Below, one piece after another: positions 24,007-36,064 of a stretch of 64,000 nt of DNA. The stretch comes from Lenzites betulinus. Its lineage: Eukaryota; Basidiomycota; Agaricomycetes; Polyporales; Polyporaceae. Below the pieces are notes generated by a model. That model did no database searches, was not told where the DNA came from, and saw only the letters and a list, made by a program, of their open reading frames with translations. Made by a program: the position numbers and the translations under genes. The first letter of the stretch is position 1. Every line of letters starts with the position of its first letter. Location of the stretch: the NCBI GenBank assembly GCA_022264855.1, contig JABYQU010000011.1, positions 186,001 through 250,000 of the forward strand. The letters run 5' to 3'.

Positions 24007-27000
24007 TCACGGCGAGGAGCCCTGCTGCCCAAACGCGCGCAGCCGCCGCAGGATCGCGTCCATCTCCGGCTGGCGCGAGCCGCGGTCGAGCACCTGCGCG
24101 ATCGACGGCGACGTGCTCACGCGCGACGAGCCGCCCGCGCTCCCGCTCCCGGACGAGCGCGACGACGCGAGCGACGAGCCGGACAGCCGCCGCCCGCGGC
24201 CGGAGCCGGCGTCCTCGGAGTGTTTCGACGACGAGCTCTTGCGCGGCCGCGCCGGCGCGAACTCCATCTCCGTCCGCGGCGTCTCGGGGATCGACGACAG
24301 CGCGGAGGACGACGCGAAGGACGACAGCGTGGGCACCGACGAGAGCGTCGAGCTGTCCGAGCGCGCGTGCGGGTCCCGGTCCCGGTCCCGCTCGCTCCGC
24401 GGAGGCGAGGGAGACTGCGAGGACGGCTCGAACCCGAACCCGAGCCCCGTGGTCGCGCCCGTGCGCCGTCCCATCGGGGCCCCCGTTGATGTAGCGGCGG
24501 CGGCGGCGGGTGATCCGCCGTTCGACACGGGGAGGACGGGCGAGCTTGTGCGACGCGCCTGCTTGGACGAAGCGACCGTCGGGAGGTGTGCCAGGGCGTC
24601 CGGGAGCGTGTTCGAGCGCCGCAAGCGCGCGGCGGCCGACAGGCTCTCCTTCTCCTTGTTCTGCGCAGGGACGGGGGCGCGCTCCCCCGGGGAGAGCGCG
24701 TCGCCCAGGGGCGGGCTGACGAACGGCGCGATGAGCTCCGAGATCGCGGTCTGCATCTCGAGCAGGCCGTCCTCCGTGCTCCCCGCGGGCGAGTCGATCG
24801 ACACGCGCACGCCCTGGCCCGGGTTCGGGCTCGTGCTCGGTTCCGCGCCGATGCCCAGCGTGAACACGTTCACGCTGGCGCTCATCGGGCTCGCTATGCT
24901 CTCGCTCGCCGACCGTTGCCGCGAGCGCAGTCCCCGCTCCGCCGCAGGCAGCGTTGCGCTGTCCGCGCGCGCCGGCATCATCGTGCGTCGCTCGCCCTGC
25001 TGCCCCGGATTGGAGTTCGCATTCGCGACGAGCCAACGCAAGCCTTTGAGCTCGCGCTCGCGCCGCACAGCGTCCGCCTCGAGCGCCTCGATCCGCCGCA
25101 AGAAGTCGTTCTTCTCCATCCCGTGCCGCTCGGTAAGCGTGAGCAAGTACGCCATGAGGCGCGAGTACTTCGCGGTCTGCGTGCCGAGCGCCGCGCGCAG
25201 TTCTTCGGCGGTCGCATTTTCATCCTCGAGAACGACGCGTACTGCGTCCTGCCGCATTGGCGGAGGCGTGCGTGCCGGAGGCGGTGGGCTGCTCACGTCG
25301 CGTTCGCGCGAGCTGCGGGCGGGCGACGGAGGCCCCTGCCCGGCCGAGGATGTAGCCTTAGGCGTGGCAGTCGACGGCGTTGATGAACCTGAACCGTCTT
25401 TTGGCGGAAGCGGCGGCAGCGTCTTTTGCGGGCTTGGCGGGGGCGAGGTAGCGGCGGCGTTCGCGCCGACGCTCGCTCGGCGGGTGGAGGAGAGTAGGAG
25501 CGGCTGGAGGGCGGCGCTGGTGGGCGGAGAAGGTAGCGGTTCGGTCGGGGGTCCAGTGGTAGGCGGGGTGTGCCAGGTCCGCGCAAGCGGCGGCGGCACC
25601 TTCTTGGCCGCCGCCGCGGGGGTGGGCGAAGACCTGCTGCTGCTGCGCAGTAGAGGGGAAACGACGACCCCGATGCCTCGAGAGGACGCCGTGCTCTCAT
25701 TTCCGGACTGGCCTGACGTCGACGGCGACTCCGTGCGCTTCGCCGAAGGCCGCCGTACCACCCGTGGGGGCGTCGATGTGCCCGTTTCCTGCTTAGGCTT
25801 CCCCATGTGCAGAATACTGACGTGCCGCCGCTGCTGGCGCTCCTGCACGGAGCTGCGGCCCACGGACCCAAATGTGCTCTGGTTGATGCCGGACACGGTC
25901 CCGCGCCGCTGTCCAGGCGGGAGGTCGGACGGCCCGATCTCGAAGTGGTCCTTGCGGAGCAGGTTCTCCTCCTTGTACGACGAGGTCGAAACCGGGGCGT
26001 CAACCGCCGGGATCGGGAACTGCATGGACGACCGCACTGACGTGAGCGAGCCGGCCTCTGACGCGGACGTCGGCGAGTCGGGCTTATCCTGGTCCCTCAC
26101 AGCGGGCGCACCGCTCTGTATGGACTGGCGCGAGGATAGCTGACCAGGGGGATGGGGAGCCGAGCGGGGCACATAGAAGGAGTCTTTGCCCTCGGTCACG
26201 CCGTGCGGCGGAGATATGGTGATAATAGGGCGGGAGGACGACGAGCTGGAGTGCTTCCGCGCCTGGCTGTCGTCGCTCCGTCTGCTCTGCTCGAACGACG
26301 TCGATTTTTGCGCACGAAGGTTGCGGAGAGTAGCGGTAGGAATACCGGAGGGAATGCGCTGGTGGGCGGCTGAGCGCGGGAGGGTGTCGCTCTTCGAAGA
26401 ACTGCCTTCGAACGCTGGGAGGGCAAGTGATGGGGGTACATTGACCGGGGGCAGGGAGGCGGAAGACCTCTTGTGCGATGCGGAGCTTGCGCCGGTGCTG
26501 CGCATAAAATGTCAGCGTCAAGCCAGGGAGAGCATGATACACATCGCATATAGTCGCAGGCACGGCACCTGGGAGGAAATGGGAAGGAAATGGAAGATTC
26601 GGGATGTGCTTACTTAGACTCCTATGGGAGGAAATCATACGTTTCAGCGGCATTTCGCAGGCGTCGGCTTGCAGAATGGCCCACCGTGAGGCCACGGGGA
26701 CAGCGCGCCTCACTATCGATGGGTTCACAGATAGACGCAGGCGTAGGACGGGGAGCCGAACACCGTCCGCGCGTCCAAGCCTCAACCGCTATACCGCCGG
26801 CATAGTAGGGATGCTCACTTCTGCCCGGCCACGCAGGACACGACGAAACATCGTTCAAGGAGCTGCACTATCCACAATACTGCAGCCTCCTGCGTAGCTG
26901 GTGGCCGGCCAGAATCAAGCACCCCCAGCGGGCGACATGTAGAGCACGCAAGGGTGTGTGCTCTCGCTTCGCTCCCGTTAAAAATTGCTGGTTACCCAGC

Positions 27001-27729
27001 AATCTGTCTAACAAGCGGACATATGAACAAGCAGGCAAATGCAGGTGCCTAACGCCACAGCCGCAGCTTGCCGCGAGGGTTGGAAGCCGGGCGCTCACGG
27101 GCGCTGCGCTACGCCATTTGAGGCAAGAACAATCGGAGAGGCCGCTGGAGCCCAGGCAGACGGAGAAGAGCACATACGCGAGCGGATGCGGTTAAATGAC
27201 GGGGGCATGCGGTAAGGCCCCAGAAGGCGAAGAAGGTGGACGGACGCCAGGGAAGGCCGCACAATCGACGGCAATCTGAAGAAAGCGAGCGGGCGGCTTA
27301 CCTAGGCGAAGGCAGATGGCTTCCGGAGGGGGAGTCGACGGGGGGCACGGGGGGGACGGCGTCCTTTCCCTTTACCCTCTGCGCGGCGTCTGCTGCGGCA
27401 CGGGCGCTGAGGGGGGAGGGCGCGCTGGGTTTTCTCTTGCGCGCGAGGAAGGAGAACTTGCCGCGCAGTTTTTGCGGGGTGGTGGTTTGCGGGGTGGTGG
27501 GGTCGGGGGTGCGGGGCGGGATTGGTGGTGGATGGGGCGCGTCTGTGCTCGTCTTCGTGTCATGGCGGCCGCGGAGGAGGTCAGAGATGTCGGAAGTGCG
27601 GGAGCGCAGACGTCCGCCGGGGGAGAGGGCGGGAGGCATGGCGGGGGGGAGAGAAACGAGCGTGGGGGCGGGGACGGGGTCGCGAGGCGGGTTGGATTCT
27701 TGTATATAAGGCGCGGTGGCGCCAGCCAT
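24007..27729 (-). CDS. Ser/Pro-rich protein with short coiled coil (unrecognised)
   Basis: Two exons (27729-27302 and 26497-24007) close in phase and encode 972 residues. Exon 1 starts MAGATAPYIQESNP and includes a basic stretch (KLRGKFSFLARKRK). The 804-base intron is long for this genome; its ends are GTAAGC and GCGCAG. Most of the protein is low-complexity Ser/Pro/Ala. An ordered helical segment at about 25250-25030 (ENATAEELRAALGTQTAKYS, then FLRRIEALEADAVRRERELK) predicts a coiled coil, followed by a GLRWLVANAN motif. The C-terminus ends LDRGSRQPEMDAILRRLRAF, another helix that looks conserved. A fungus-specific scaffold or cytoskeletal adaptor is possible, but nothing shows a function. 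Confidence 0.75.
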
Positions 27730-28845
27730 GTCGTCGGTGCGTACGCGTTGGGCGATGTGAAGGGAATGACCGCTGCGCCAGGCGCTCGTTAATTACCGTT
27801 CCGGATCCCGCCCTGCCCCAGATCCGGATCGTACGGCCTCCCAATCCTCCGCCACCCCGGGCCCCACCTGCCATCTCCGGCGTCAGCGTCATTAACTTCG
27901 CCATCACCACCGCCTAATCAGGCTCACTCCCCGCCCGTCTGCTCCCGCCGTCTGATCTCCCCGTCTTGTCCTCTCAGACCCCCATGCTCCGTCGCACTAA
28001 ACTGCTCTGCGAGGGCGTATGCCCGGAATCAATTTGCTGATGCGTCTCGCGGCAACCGCTCTCGGCCTGCCTCCTCGACATGTGAATCTCCGCCAGCGAC
28101 TGGCCAATCCGCGAGCCAGGAGCAAAACGGGGGTGCAAAACGCCATTGGCCAAGAGCACGACGGTCTCGAACGCACGTCACTAGGGACATGAGCGGCCTC
28201 GATATCGCCTCCAATAAATGAGCGGCGCCGTATTAGAAAGAGCTTGAGAACGAGCCGCTGTGGCAATGTGTAACTAGATACCAAGTCTCGGGCATCGGCC
28301 CGAAACCGCACAAGACAATACGTCTAAAGATCTGATCCACTGGCAAGTACTCCCTCACATGTTCAAAAGAAAATCTGGGAAAAAAAGAAGACATTTTAAG
28401 TTTGCATCAGCGTCGTATCGTATGCCATGAAAGATCTCTCTCTCCTTCTGCTTACAACAGGTATCCTGCCCGCAACGAAAGTGAGCCTCACCACCCGCAC
28501 GCGCTCCTCCCCCGGGCCTGGAGATTGAAAATCAGACGGTTTCGACTGCGGGGGTTACCCGCAATCTTCCCCAGGAAAGTCCTACCTGAGTACCTACCGC
28601 TAAGTATGCCTCAAACATATCCGCCTGAGAACTCACAACGCCCGCAGCTGGGAGGATATCAGTCCTGCAACAGCATAACAACTTCAGCCTTCAAGGTTGA
28701 TCAGAAAATTCAGAAATCGACCCCTGGCGGACCCGGAAGACAACCAATATCTGCGTTACCAGAGCACTCGCGCTAGGGGTTCGTTAGAGACTCCTGAAGT
28801 CCGTACTACTCAATGGTAGCTAACCTGACCATGTGCACAGTCATG

Positions 28846-28867
28846 AAACGAAACGAAACGAAACGAA
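28846..28867. repeat. (AAACG)n microsatellite
   Basis: Four consecutive AAACG units plus a partial fifth. Confidence 0.85.
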
Positions 28868-29044
28868 CCAGCGTTAACCGATCCGGATTCGGTCACCTCG
28901 GGGGACCGGCTCGCCGCCAGGGACACCCCGCCGCCCAGAGCTCAAACGCCCGCGCACAGTCGCCGCTGCCGGTGGGGGACCGCGACGGAATTATCGCACG
29001 CGCGCAGCGCAGGCAAGCCGCGCAGGTTACTGTTTACAGGGGGA

Positions 29045-29059
29045 CGCGCGCGCGCGCGC
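29045..29059. repeat. (CG)n run
   Basis: Fifteen bases of alternating C and G, a potential Z-DNA-forming stretch. Confidence 0.7.
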
Positions 29060-29941
29060 TTCTGATGGCCTGCGCCCCTGGTCTCGATGATGCAAGTCGC
29101 GACTCGAACTGGTCGCGAGCTGCAGTCTCCATACTTACCAGCGCGCCGAGCGGCGAGTAGCAGCGTGGACGGACCCGCGCGCGGCGTCGTCCCAAGAGGG
29201 CGAGCGGGAGTACCTTTGCGGCATAGCCCTCGCGCGGCGTGGCGACTGCCGCGTCGCCCCGCGGGGTGGGTACTGCCCACATGCAGCGCAAACTTACTCG
29301 CACGGTGCTTCTGCCCCAAATCAGCCCTACATCCTGAGCTAGGGGCCGTGCGATTATTGAGGGATGCACTTGGGCCTGCAGCGCGTTAATCTCAGAGGCC
29401 AGACGACGTGTGCCGAGCGCTGACTAGCGACCACTTGGGCTTGCAGTCTCGCACGGAAAGATGCACGGCGCACCAACGGCGCGAGCGGCGGATGCGAATG
29501 CGAGGACGCGTGTGCTGCGCCCTCGCTTGCGCCAGCGACGGGAATGGGAACGAGAAAACGGGGCACAGGACAAAGCTCGCATCGGGGAAAGCGCGCCCAG
29601 CGGCCGGTGCGCGCTGTGCCCCTGCCCACGGAATTGGTCCCGGGGGCTCTAGGCCCCAATAGGAAGGGGACGTACTCACCTCCGCGCCCCAGACGCTAGA
29701 ACGCATCCCAGCGCCAGCCCGCGACGGCCATTCGGAGAGCAGGGACACTTATTGTTTGCGCCCGGCGGCGCACCGACGCGCCGGGGATTGATTAAATTCC
29801 AGGTTGCTACAAGTTTGTGGGTGTGTGAGGCGGGATACAGTGAGTGGCGTTTGATACAGTAGAATACGACGATGTAATAAGTTACCGCCCCCGGCCAGCG
29901 GCGTGCGGCGTGTCTCACGTCTCACGTCTGGTAACGCAGGC

Positions 29942-31883
29942 TCACGCACTGGGCTTCCAGAGCGCGCGCGGGTTCGTCCACGCGAACGCGGCGAAGTCGT
30001 ACTCGTCCTGCGAGTCTGCGGCGCGTGCTGCCTGCGGCTTCGCGAGAATGGGCGGGGTGTCCTTCAGCCGCTCTTCGACCTTGAGATCGTCCGGGGAGGC
30101 GGGTCGGTCCGCTGCGATAATCCGGGACATCGTGCGTGAGTGGCGGGCGTCCGACGTTCAGTAGCCGCGTGTCCGTCAGACTCACCGGTCAGGAGATCAG
30201 CTGGCGCTTCGCGAAGCAGGATGTCGAAGACGTTCGCACTAGAAGCGCGATGGCGGCGACTTAGTACGACGCCTCGGGAGGGCACGGAATGGGGGTGCGG
30301 GCTTACCGATGCTCGTCGAAGAAGTATGCATGTTGCCGCAGGTGACGAAGCTGCCAGCGCCTGGATGGGGAGACGTGAATGAGCTAGACGGGCAGGCGGC
30401 TCGCGAATAAGCGGATGATGTGCATGGGACGGAGGACAGACGGAACGCACCCCAGCGATCACGCTCTCCTCGGCCTCGGACATGTCTGCGCGCCACGAGA
30501 GGTAGGAAGCAGACCCGCCGCTGCGCTTCCAATCGACGTACTCTGCCCTCTTCGCGTCGTTCTTGAACAGAAGCTACCCAAAGCCACCGTTAGTCTGCGA
30601 GCCCCGACACGGAAGCAGAATGGAATGGGAGGCGTACTGTGCCGGTGACGAGGTCGTACATCAGGCATCCGAGCGACCACCAGTCGACCATCTTGCCGTA
30701 CCACCTGCGCCGCGCCATCTCCCAGGCTATGTACGGCACGCTCCCCGCGGCGTCCCGTGCGTACACCGCGCGGTCCTCGAGCGGGCCATTGCACGCGCCC
30801 ACGTACGCCGCGTTGAAATCCGCGAGGCGGACATTGCCGTCCGGCGCGTCGAGCAGCACGTTCTCCGGCTTGATGTCCCTGTGGATGATGCCCATGCGAT
30901 GCAGCGCGTCCACGCCAAGAGCCTGTCGACGGCGTTCCGTGAGTCAGCGCAGTCCGCATAATGAACGTGAGAACGCGCCGTCGGCGGGAGAAGCACACAC
31001 GTACCAATTGTGCGACCCAGCGCCGAGTCAGCCGTCGGTCGCAGCGCCCGCGTATGACCCCGAGCAGGTCACATTGCATGAGGGGCTGTGTGCGAGTAAG
31101 TACAACGTTACGCGAGAAGGGTCGGGTAGGGCGGCGTACTATGGCGTGGAGGACGCGCTGTTCGTCCTGCAAGATTCCGTAGAGCTCCATGAGGTGCGCG
31201 CGGTCTTGCGGCGTGCCCGACGCGATGAGCTTGTAGCAGAGGACCTCAACCAGGAGGCCGCGTAGTATCGACGCCTCCGCGAGCATCTTCTTCTTCTCGA
31301 CGACGCGCACGCATACGAGACGGCCGGAGTCGGCGTCGTGCGCCGCATACGCCGATCCGAACGTGCCGCTGTTGAGAGTCCGGACCAGCCTGAACGGCCC
31401 TCCACTGACTGGAGGGGCGCTGCCGGCCGCGATCACCTGCCGTGTCCGAGGGTTTGACGTGGGCGGCGGCGAGCGCGACTCGGGGAGCCGCGTGATCGGG
31501 GTATTCCGCGTTTGACGAGGTGGTTCCGGTGCGGGGGAGGGTGTTCGGAAGCGTACCGCTGACGGCCTACGCGAGGTGTACGCGCCGGGTACGTCGAAGT
31601 GCGCGGGTAAATAGAGACTACCTCGCTCCGCTTGGATGGAGGAAAGCGGTTCGCGACGCGCCCGGGCGCATGGCGGAGCGACTCCCGGACCCACACCCAC
31701 TGCCTTGGGCCGGGTCGGGCTGGGCGGACGGAAGGACGGGTTCGTTGGCGACGGCATAGGCGGAAGTGGTTTAGAACGCGAGCGCTTCAGCGTCCAGGGT
31801 AGCGGTGGCTGTTTTCTCTTCGCTGGGACACTGACGCGTCCAGGGTTACGGTCGTAAGGTCGTGTAAGGCTGACAGAAGGCAT
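29942..31883 (-). CDS. Protein kinase-like protein with altered catalytic motifs
   Basis: ATG at 31883. Seven exons can be joined by clean splice sites; the joins near 31110, 31010-30920, 30620-30560, 30485-30375, 30303-30230 and 30185-30110 all keep frame. Residues 1-160 are Pro/Arg-rich. The kinase domain follows: glycine loop NSGTFGSAYAA (172-178), then LVCVRVVEKKK, where Arg193 sits in the usual beta-3 Lys position. The catalytic loop HRDIKPENVLL is intact. The metal-binding motif is ADFNAAY instead of DFG, and PYIAWEMA replaces the APE motif. Then come VDWWSLGCLMYDLVTGT and a C-lobe end HVSPSRRWQLRHLRQHAYFF. The tail ends FAWTNPRALWKPSA. The layout resembles fungal AGC-like kinases, but the three substitutions suggest weak or no phosphotransfer. 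It is divergent from threonine synthase across 1 kb. Confidence 0.82.
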
Positions 31884-32884
31884 TATGTATGTAAAGCGTC
31901 AAGACAATGAGCGAGACAGAGCGGGCGCGCAGCGCAGGAAGGACAAAGTGAAGGGAGGAAGCGTTTGGAGCGCCATCAGAGCCATGGCGGGGTCTTTATC
32001 ATGGGCCATGGCCACAGCGCGAGCGCGACCCGCGTTCGTTGTGGACCATAGGCAGTGATAGGTTCCGCAGAATGGCGGGGCAAAGCAGACGTCGTGGAGA
32101 ACATGAGGCTGGCGTCGGGATCAGGGTCCTGAGTGGTACGGTCAGGCCAAAGCGTAGACGATGCTTTGTTCACCAAGCCACAGCATGAAGTTCCCTGTGA
32201 GACTGCTTGTAGGTGATCTTGTAGAGGTAGCAACGGCCACAGCCAGATGGCGGTATTGAAAGACAGTGGAAGCAGGGGTGAAGGCGGGGAGAGACAAGCG
32301 GGCATTCATCGATACGCGCCGCCGGCCAAAGACGTCAAGACGTGAGGACAGTCCACCTCGTGGTGGACTGACGCATCAAAGGGTTCAGAGGACGTATTGT
32401 CGGCCACATTTGCACAGGATGGCCACAGCATATATACCCTGCCATGTTATCAGATGATTTCATTGTATTTTAAAGGTTTGCATACCTGCGTCGTGCAGTT
32501 TCGGAAATGCTTTGGGTGGAAGGCTCAGGCTGGGCGCTTCAACCCAGTGATACATTCGGGCATTATTCACGATAGCTCGCCAGCAGTGGCTCTGTGGCTC
32601 GTAGATCCGTGCATGCCTACCCTCTATAAATCATGAAAGGACCTTGAAAGCGCAGTATTACCAGTAGTGATCCAATCATGGTGGTAACGGCGTTGGACGT
32701 CGAAACAGGCGTCGCGGTCAAGCCACAAGTGTTAGGCGCTCATAGGATGCTCTACTGAGGAGGCTGGGGTTAGGGTTGACTTCCATATATGGTGGCAAAT
32801 GAAGCAATAAATTGTGGCTGAGATTTTGACTATTCCGAGTCAATAGTACGAGCACACTGCTGCTCTACTTCTACACCGACGACG
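31884..32884. promoter_or_regulatory. Divergent promoter region (kinase-like / threonine synthase)
   Basis: 1 kb between divergent start codons with no gene seen. A GAGTCA hexamer (reverse complement TGACTC, the core of Gcn4-type sites) lies at 32837-32842, 43 bases before the threonine synthase ATG. Confidence 0.45.
32837..32842 (-). promoter_or_regulatory. Possible Gcn4/CpcA-type site upstream of threonine synthase
   Basis: TGACTC on the minus strand within TTGACTCGG. Fungal amino-acid biosynthetic genes are commonly under general amino-acid control through TGASTCA-like sites. The last base of the consensus is not matched, and a hexamer can occur by chance. Confidence 0.3.
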
Positions 32885-34784
32885 ATGAAGTACTTTTCAA
32901 CTCGCGGCGCAGACCAGCTCTTGTCTTTTGAAGAGGTTTTTATGTTTCGCGCACTTCTCCCTCCTCGATTCTGAACGTCGATCCCCAGACGGTTCTCGCC
33001 GGACTTGGTCCCGACGGCGGCCTCTACATCCCGGAGCATATCCCTTCCCTACCGGAGAACTGGCAGACCGCATGGCAGGACTTCTCATTTGTTGAGCTAT
33101 CGGTGGAGGTCCTATCACTGTATATCTCTCCCGAAGAAATATCCAAGGCAGAGCTCAGGACGCTTGTGGACAAGTCCTACAGCACCTTCCGCCACCCGGA
33201 CATCGCGCCGCTAAAGAAGCTCGACGAGAAGACTTATGTGTTGGAGCTCTTCCATGGCCCGACCTTTGCGTTCAAGGACGTCGCCCTGCAGTTACTTGGA
33301 AACCTTTTCGAGTTCTTCCTCAAGCGGAGGAACGCACGGAAGGGGCCTAGCGAGAAGCCAGAGAGGTTGACGGTTGTGGGCGCAACAAGCGGTGATACCG
33401 GAAGGTGAGTTTCAATTCTTTCGGTTCCTTCGATCCTGATATCAAGCGCTAACTCAACTCTGTCAATGTCACCAGCGCCGCTATTTACGGTCTTAGGAAT
33501 AAGGCGAACATCTCCATCTTCATCTTACACCCTAAAGGTCGCGTCTCTCCTATCCAAGAGGCGCAGATGACCACCGTTACAGACGCCAACGTGCATAACC
33601 TCGCTGTGAAAGGCACGTTCGATGACTGTCAGGTGCGGGCTACATCCCCGTCTTTCCCCGCCCTACTGAGTTTCGCCGTAGGACATCGTAAAAGCCCTAT
33701 TTGCAGACCGCGAGTTCAACAACACGCACCGACTCGGCGCGGTCAACTCGATCAACTGGGCGCGCATCCTCGCACAGACTGTTTACTACTTCCTTTCATA
33801 CTTTCATATCCGGCGACAGGTCCCCGACGCCGCCGAGATCCAATACGTCGTGCCCACAGGCAACTTCGGAGATATCCTCGCCGGCTACTACGCAAAGCGG
33901 ATGGGCCTTCCTATCGGCCGTCTCGGCGTCGCGACGAACGCGAACGACATCCTCGCGCGCTTCTGGAAGAGCGGCGCGTACGAGAAAGTCGACTCGGCCG
34001 CAGGGGCGCCCGCTGAAGGCGCGAGCGAGCCCGCGGGCGGCGCGTCTGACGGGAAGCAGGCGACGGACGCGAGCGGGGTGCGCGAGACACTCAGCCCGGC
34101 GATGGACATCCTTGTCTCGAGCAACTTCGAGCGGCTACTGTGGTACCTCGCGTATGAAGGCGCGGCGCAGGGCGCCGATGAGGCGGCGAAGAAGAGGGCC
34201 GCTAGTGCGACCATCGCGGAGTGGATGGGAAAGGTGAAGAGTGACGGCCGTGTGCAGGTCCCGGTCGCTGTGCTTGAGCTCGCGCGGAGAGATTTCTTCG
34301 CGGAGAGGGTCTCTGACTCACAGGTGTGTGTTTTAGTTGTTGTTGAATTTTTGGCCATACTTACATGGTTATGCTTGCAGACGCTTGAGACAATCAAGTA
34401 CTACTTCCAGTCCGAGGCGCACTACGTGGCGGATCCTCACACCGCCGTTGGACTCTGTGCAGCGCGGACAGTTGCCCCTCACAAGTACGCTACTTCTCTC
34501 TGATGCCCATTTGCTTGCTTTATTCATCTGTCTGTAGTCCCCCCAACACATACCAGATCGTCCTCTCCACGGCACACCCCGCGAAGTTCTCAGAAGCTGT
34601 CACACGAGCATTGCATAGCGAGCCCTCCTTCGACTTCGAGCGCGACGTACTCCCCACGGAGTTCAAGGGCCTGCTCGAGCGCGAACGCCAGGTCATTGAT
34701 GTCGAGGCTGCTCAGATCGACCTTGTAAAGAAGGTGATCGAAAAGTACGTTGTACCCGCCGGAGAGGTCGGCGCGAGCGTGTGA
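32885..34784 (+). CDS. THR4: Threonine synthase
   Basis: Pyridoxal-phosphate enzyme converting O-phosphohomoserine to threonine, the last step of threonine synthesis. Six exons (32885-32935, 32989-33404, 33476-33632, 33682-34323, 34381-34484, 34538-34784) close in phase and encode 538 residues, the usual size of the fungal enzyme. It begins MKYFSTRGADQLLSFEETVL. The PLP-lysine motif HGPTFAFKDVALQ is present, as are VGATSGDTGSAAIYGLRNK, HPKGRVSPIQEAQMTTV, VNSINWARILAQTVYY and VPTGNFGDILAGYYAKRMG (phosphate-binding region). The C-terminal QIVLSTAHPAKFSEAV is also typical. The segment around 33990-34090 (Ala/Gly/Ser-rich, after the EKVDS motif) is longer than in the yeast protein, a common low-complexity insertion. 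The first intron begins GTTTTT, a weak donor, but the join is fixed by the conserved sequence. Confidence 0.96.
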
Positions 34785-36064
34785 TCGCAGACGGCTGCTT
34801 GTCGCACTAAAAAAGAGTACCGCCGCGTCTGGGAGGCGGATGTTTGTAGAAGTCAAATCACATTGTAATTGGATAGGTCTGCCACAACCGTATGACTGTG
34901 TAATTTGTTGCGCGTTGATAGAAGGTGAGTTGACTCCCCCCAAACTGCGATATGCGACGATGTTCTCACCCGCGTGCCGTTTGTAGATCCGTATGCACCG
35001 CTGTCCGAGATATAGGACTGAGCAGATCATCCTCTAGAAGTACCTCAAGATCACACACTCAGGTCTATTTGCTCGACCCGGGAGGACACGCCCACTCAGT
35101 CTGCATTGCGATCATCGCATATCTGTGTGTCGCTCACCTCTCCGGGACGGATCTCAAAGTAGAACCTCGGGTTCACCCAATCCCGTTTGTTGTGTGCTCA
35201 CGGCCACTTTTTGGAGGGAACCGGTGGCACTCGAACCCTCTCACAGTAGCGGTACTCGCCTGCCAGTGTGGCACCGCTCAAGACTAGATTTGCTCAACCT
35301 CGGCATTGACACATCTCGGCTGTGGCAAGCTGTACGAGGTTGTCTAAATTGATGGCCCGGAGATTACATCCTGCATGTTTCGAGCAACGGCTCTGCGTCT
35401 TTCGCGTGTCCTTCGTGCACAAAGCCACTTTGCAGCGTGTCCACGCATGCCATCTGCGCAGCGCCGCGTGCCCTAGCACCCGACTGTCTTTGAACGCTTT
35501 CGAGGTTGTGCCAGATACAGCGTTCTTACCTCCGCTCCGCTCTCTCAGTTGTGAGTCCATCGGACTGGCCCCGCCCACACACCTACCAAAGATGCTTTTA
35601 TTGTCTCTTGTCGTCGCCTTGGTTTCGCGTTGTGCCGCAGAATAAACGTGCCGCACACGATGTTCTCATGAGTGCCGGAACGCCAATGCGAATGTGGGTA
35701 GCGGGCGTCTAAAGACCCGGTTGGTTGACCTGCTTGGGGCTGCTTGTCGTCGACGTCGACTTGACCGCCGACGACCATCATCCCTCCCTGCACGTCGGTC
35801 TCGTTCTCGTTGGTTTCTCCTCTGACCTGTCTCTACACTCTTTAGGCTACGTGGCTGTCATTTGGGGTCTTCTGCCGGCTGATTACACAGTCGCAATCGA
35901 CCACCCGTAGCCGGCTCCCCATACCCCAGGCGCTGTCCATTCTAGCTGATCTGCGCAGCGCAACCAGAGAGTCGAGCGTCCTCTCTGCGCCCTCAGCAAC
36001 CACAGAAATTATCTCCAGATCACGGCGAACATCCTTTGATTTCCTCGTTCAACCACATCAAGCT
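34785..36064. other. Intergenic region
   Basis: About 1.3 kb between threonine synthase and the F-box/WD40 gene, both on the plus strand. No gene seen. It presumably holds the threonine synthase terminator and the promoter and 5' UTR of the next gene; the 60 bases before its ATG are pyrimidine- and CA-rich. Confidence 0.4.

Larger units (their letters stand above)
27730..29941. other. Intergenic region, no gene seen
   Basis: About 2.2 kb upstream of the gene starting at 27729 and downstream of the kinase gene. Open frames are short and compositionally biased. It contains an AAACG repeat (28846-28867) and a CG dinucleotide run (29045-29059). A distant promoter for the 27729 gene is expected here. 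Confidence 0.45.

Noticed and set aside
23942..25036. 364-codon Arg/Ala-rich minus-strand frame
   Set aside because: Alternative frame of the real gene at 24007-27729; repeated RARAR and GRGR-type composition is typical of an off-frame read.
24113..26143. 676-codon open frame on the plus strand
   Set aside because: Antisense to the spliced Ser/Pro-rich gene at 24007-27729. Its own sequence is a codon-complement shadow with no splice or start context; GC-rich third positions keep the antisense open.
32760..32785. GGGGTTAGGGTT resembling telomeric TTAGGG
   Set aside because: Only a single pair of units is present, in a promoter; not a telomere or an interstitial array.
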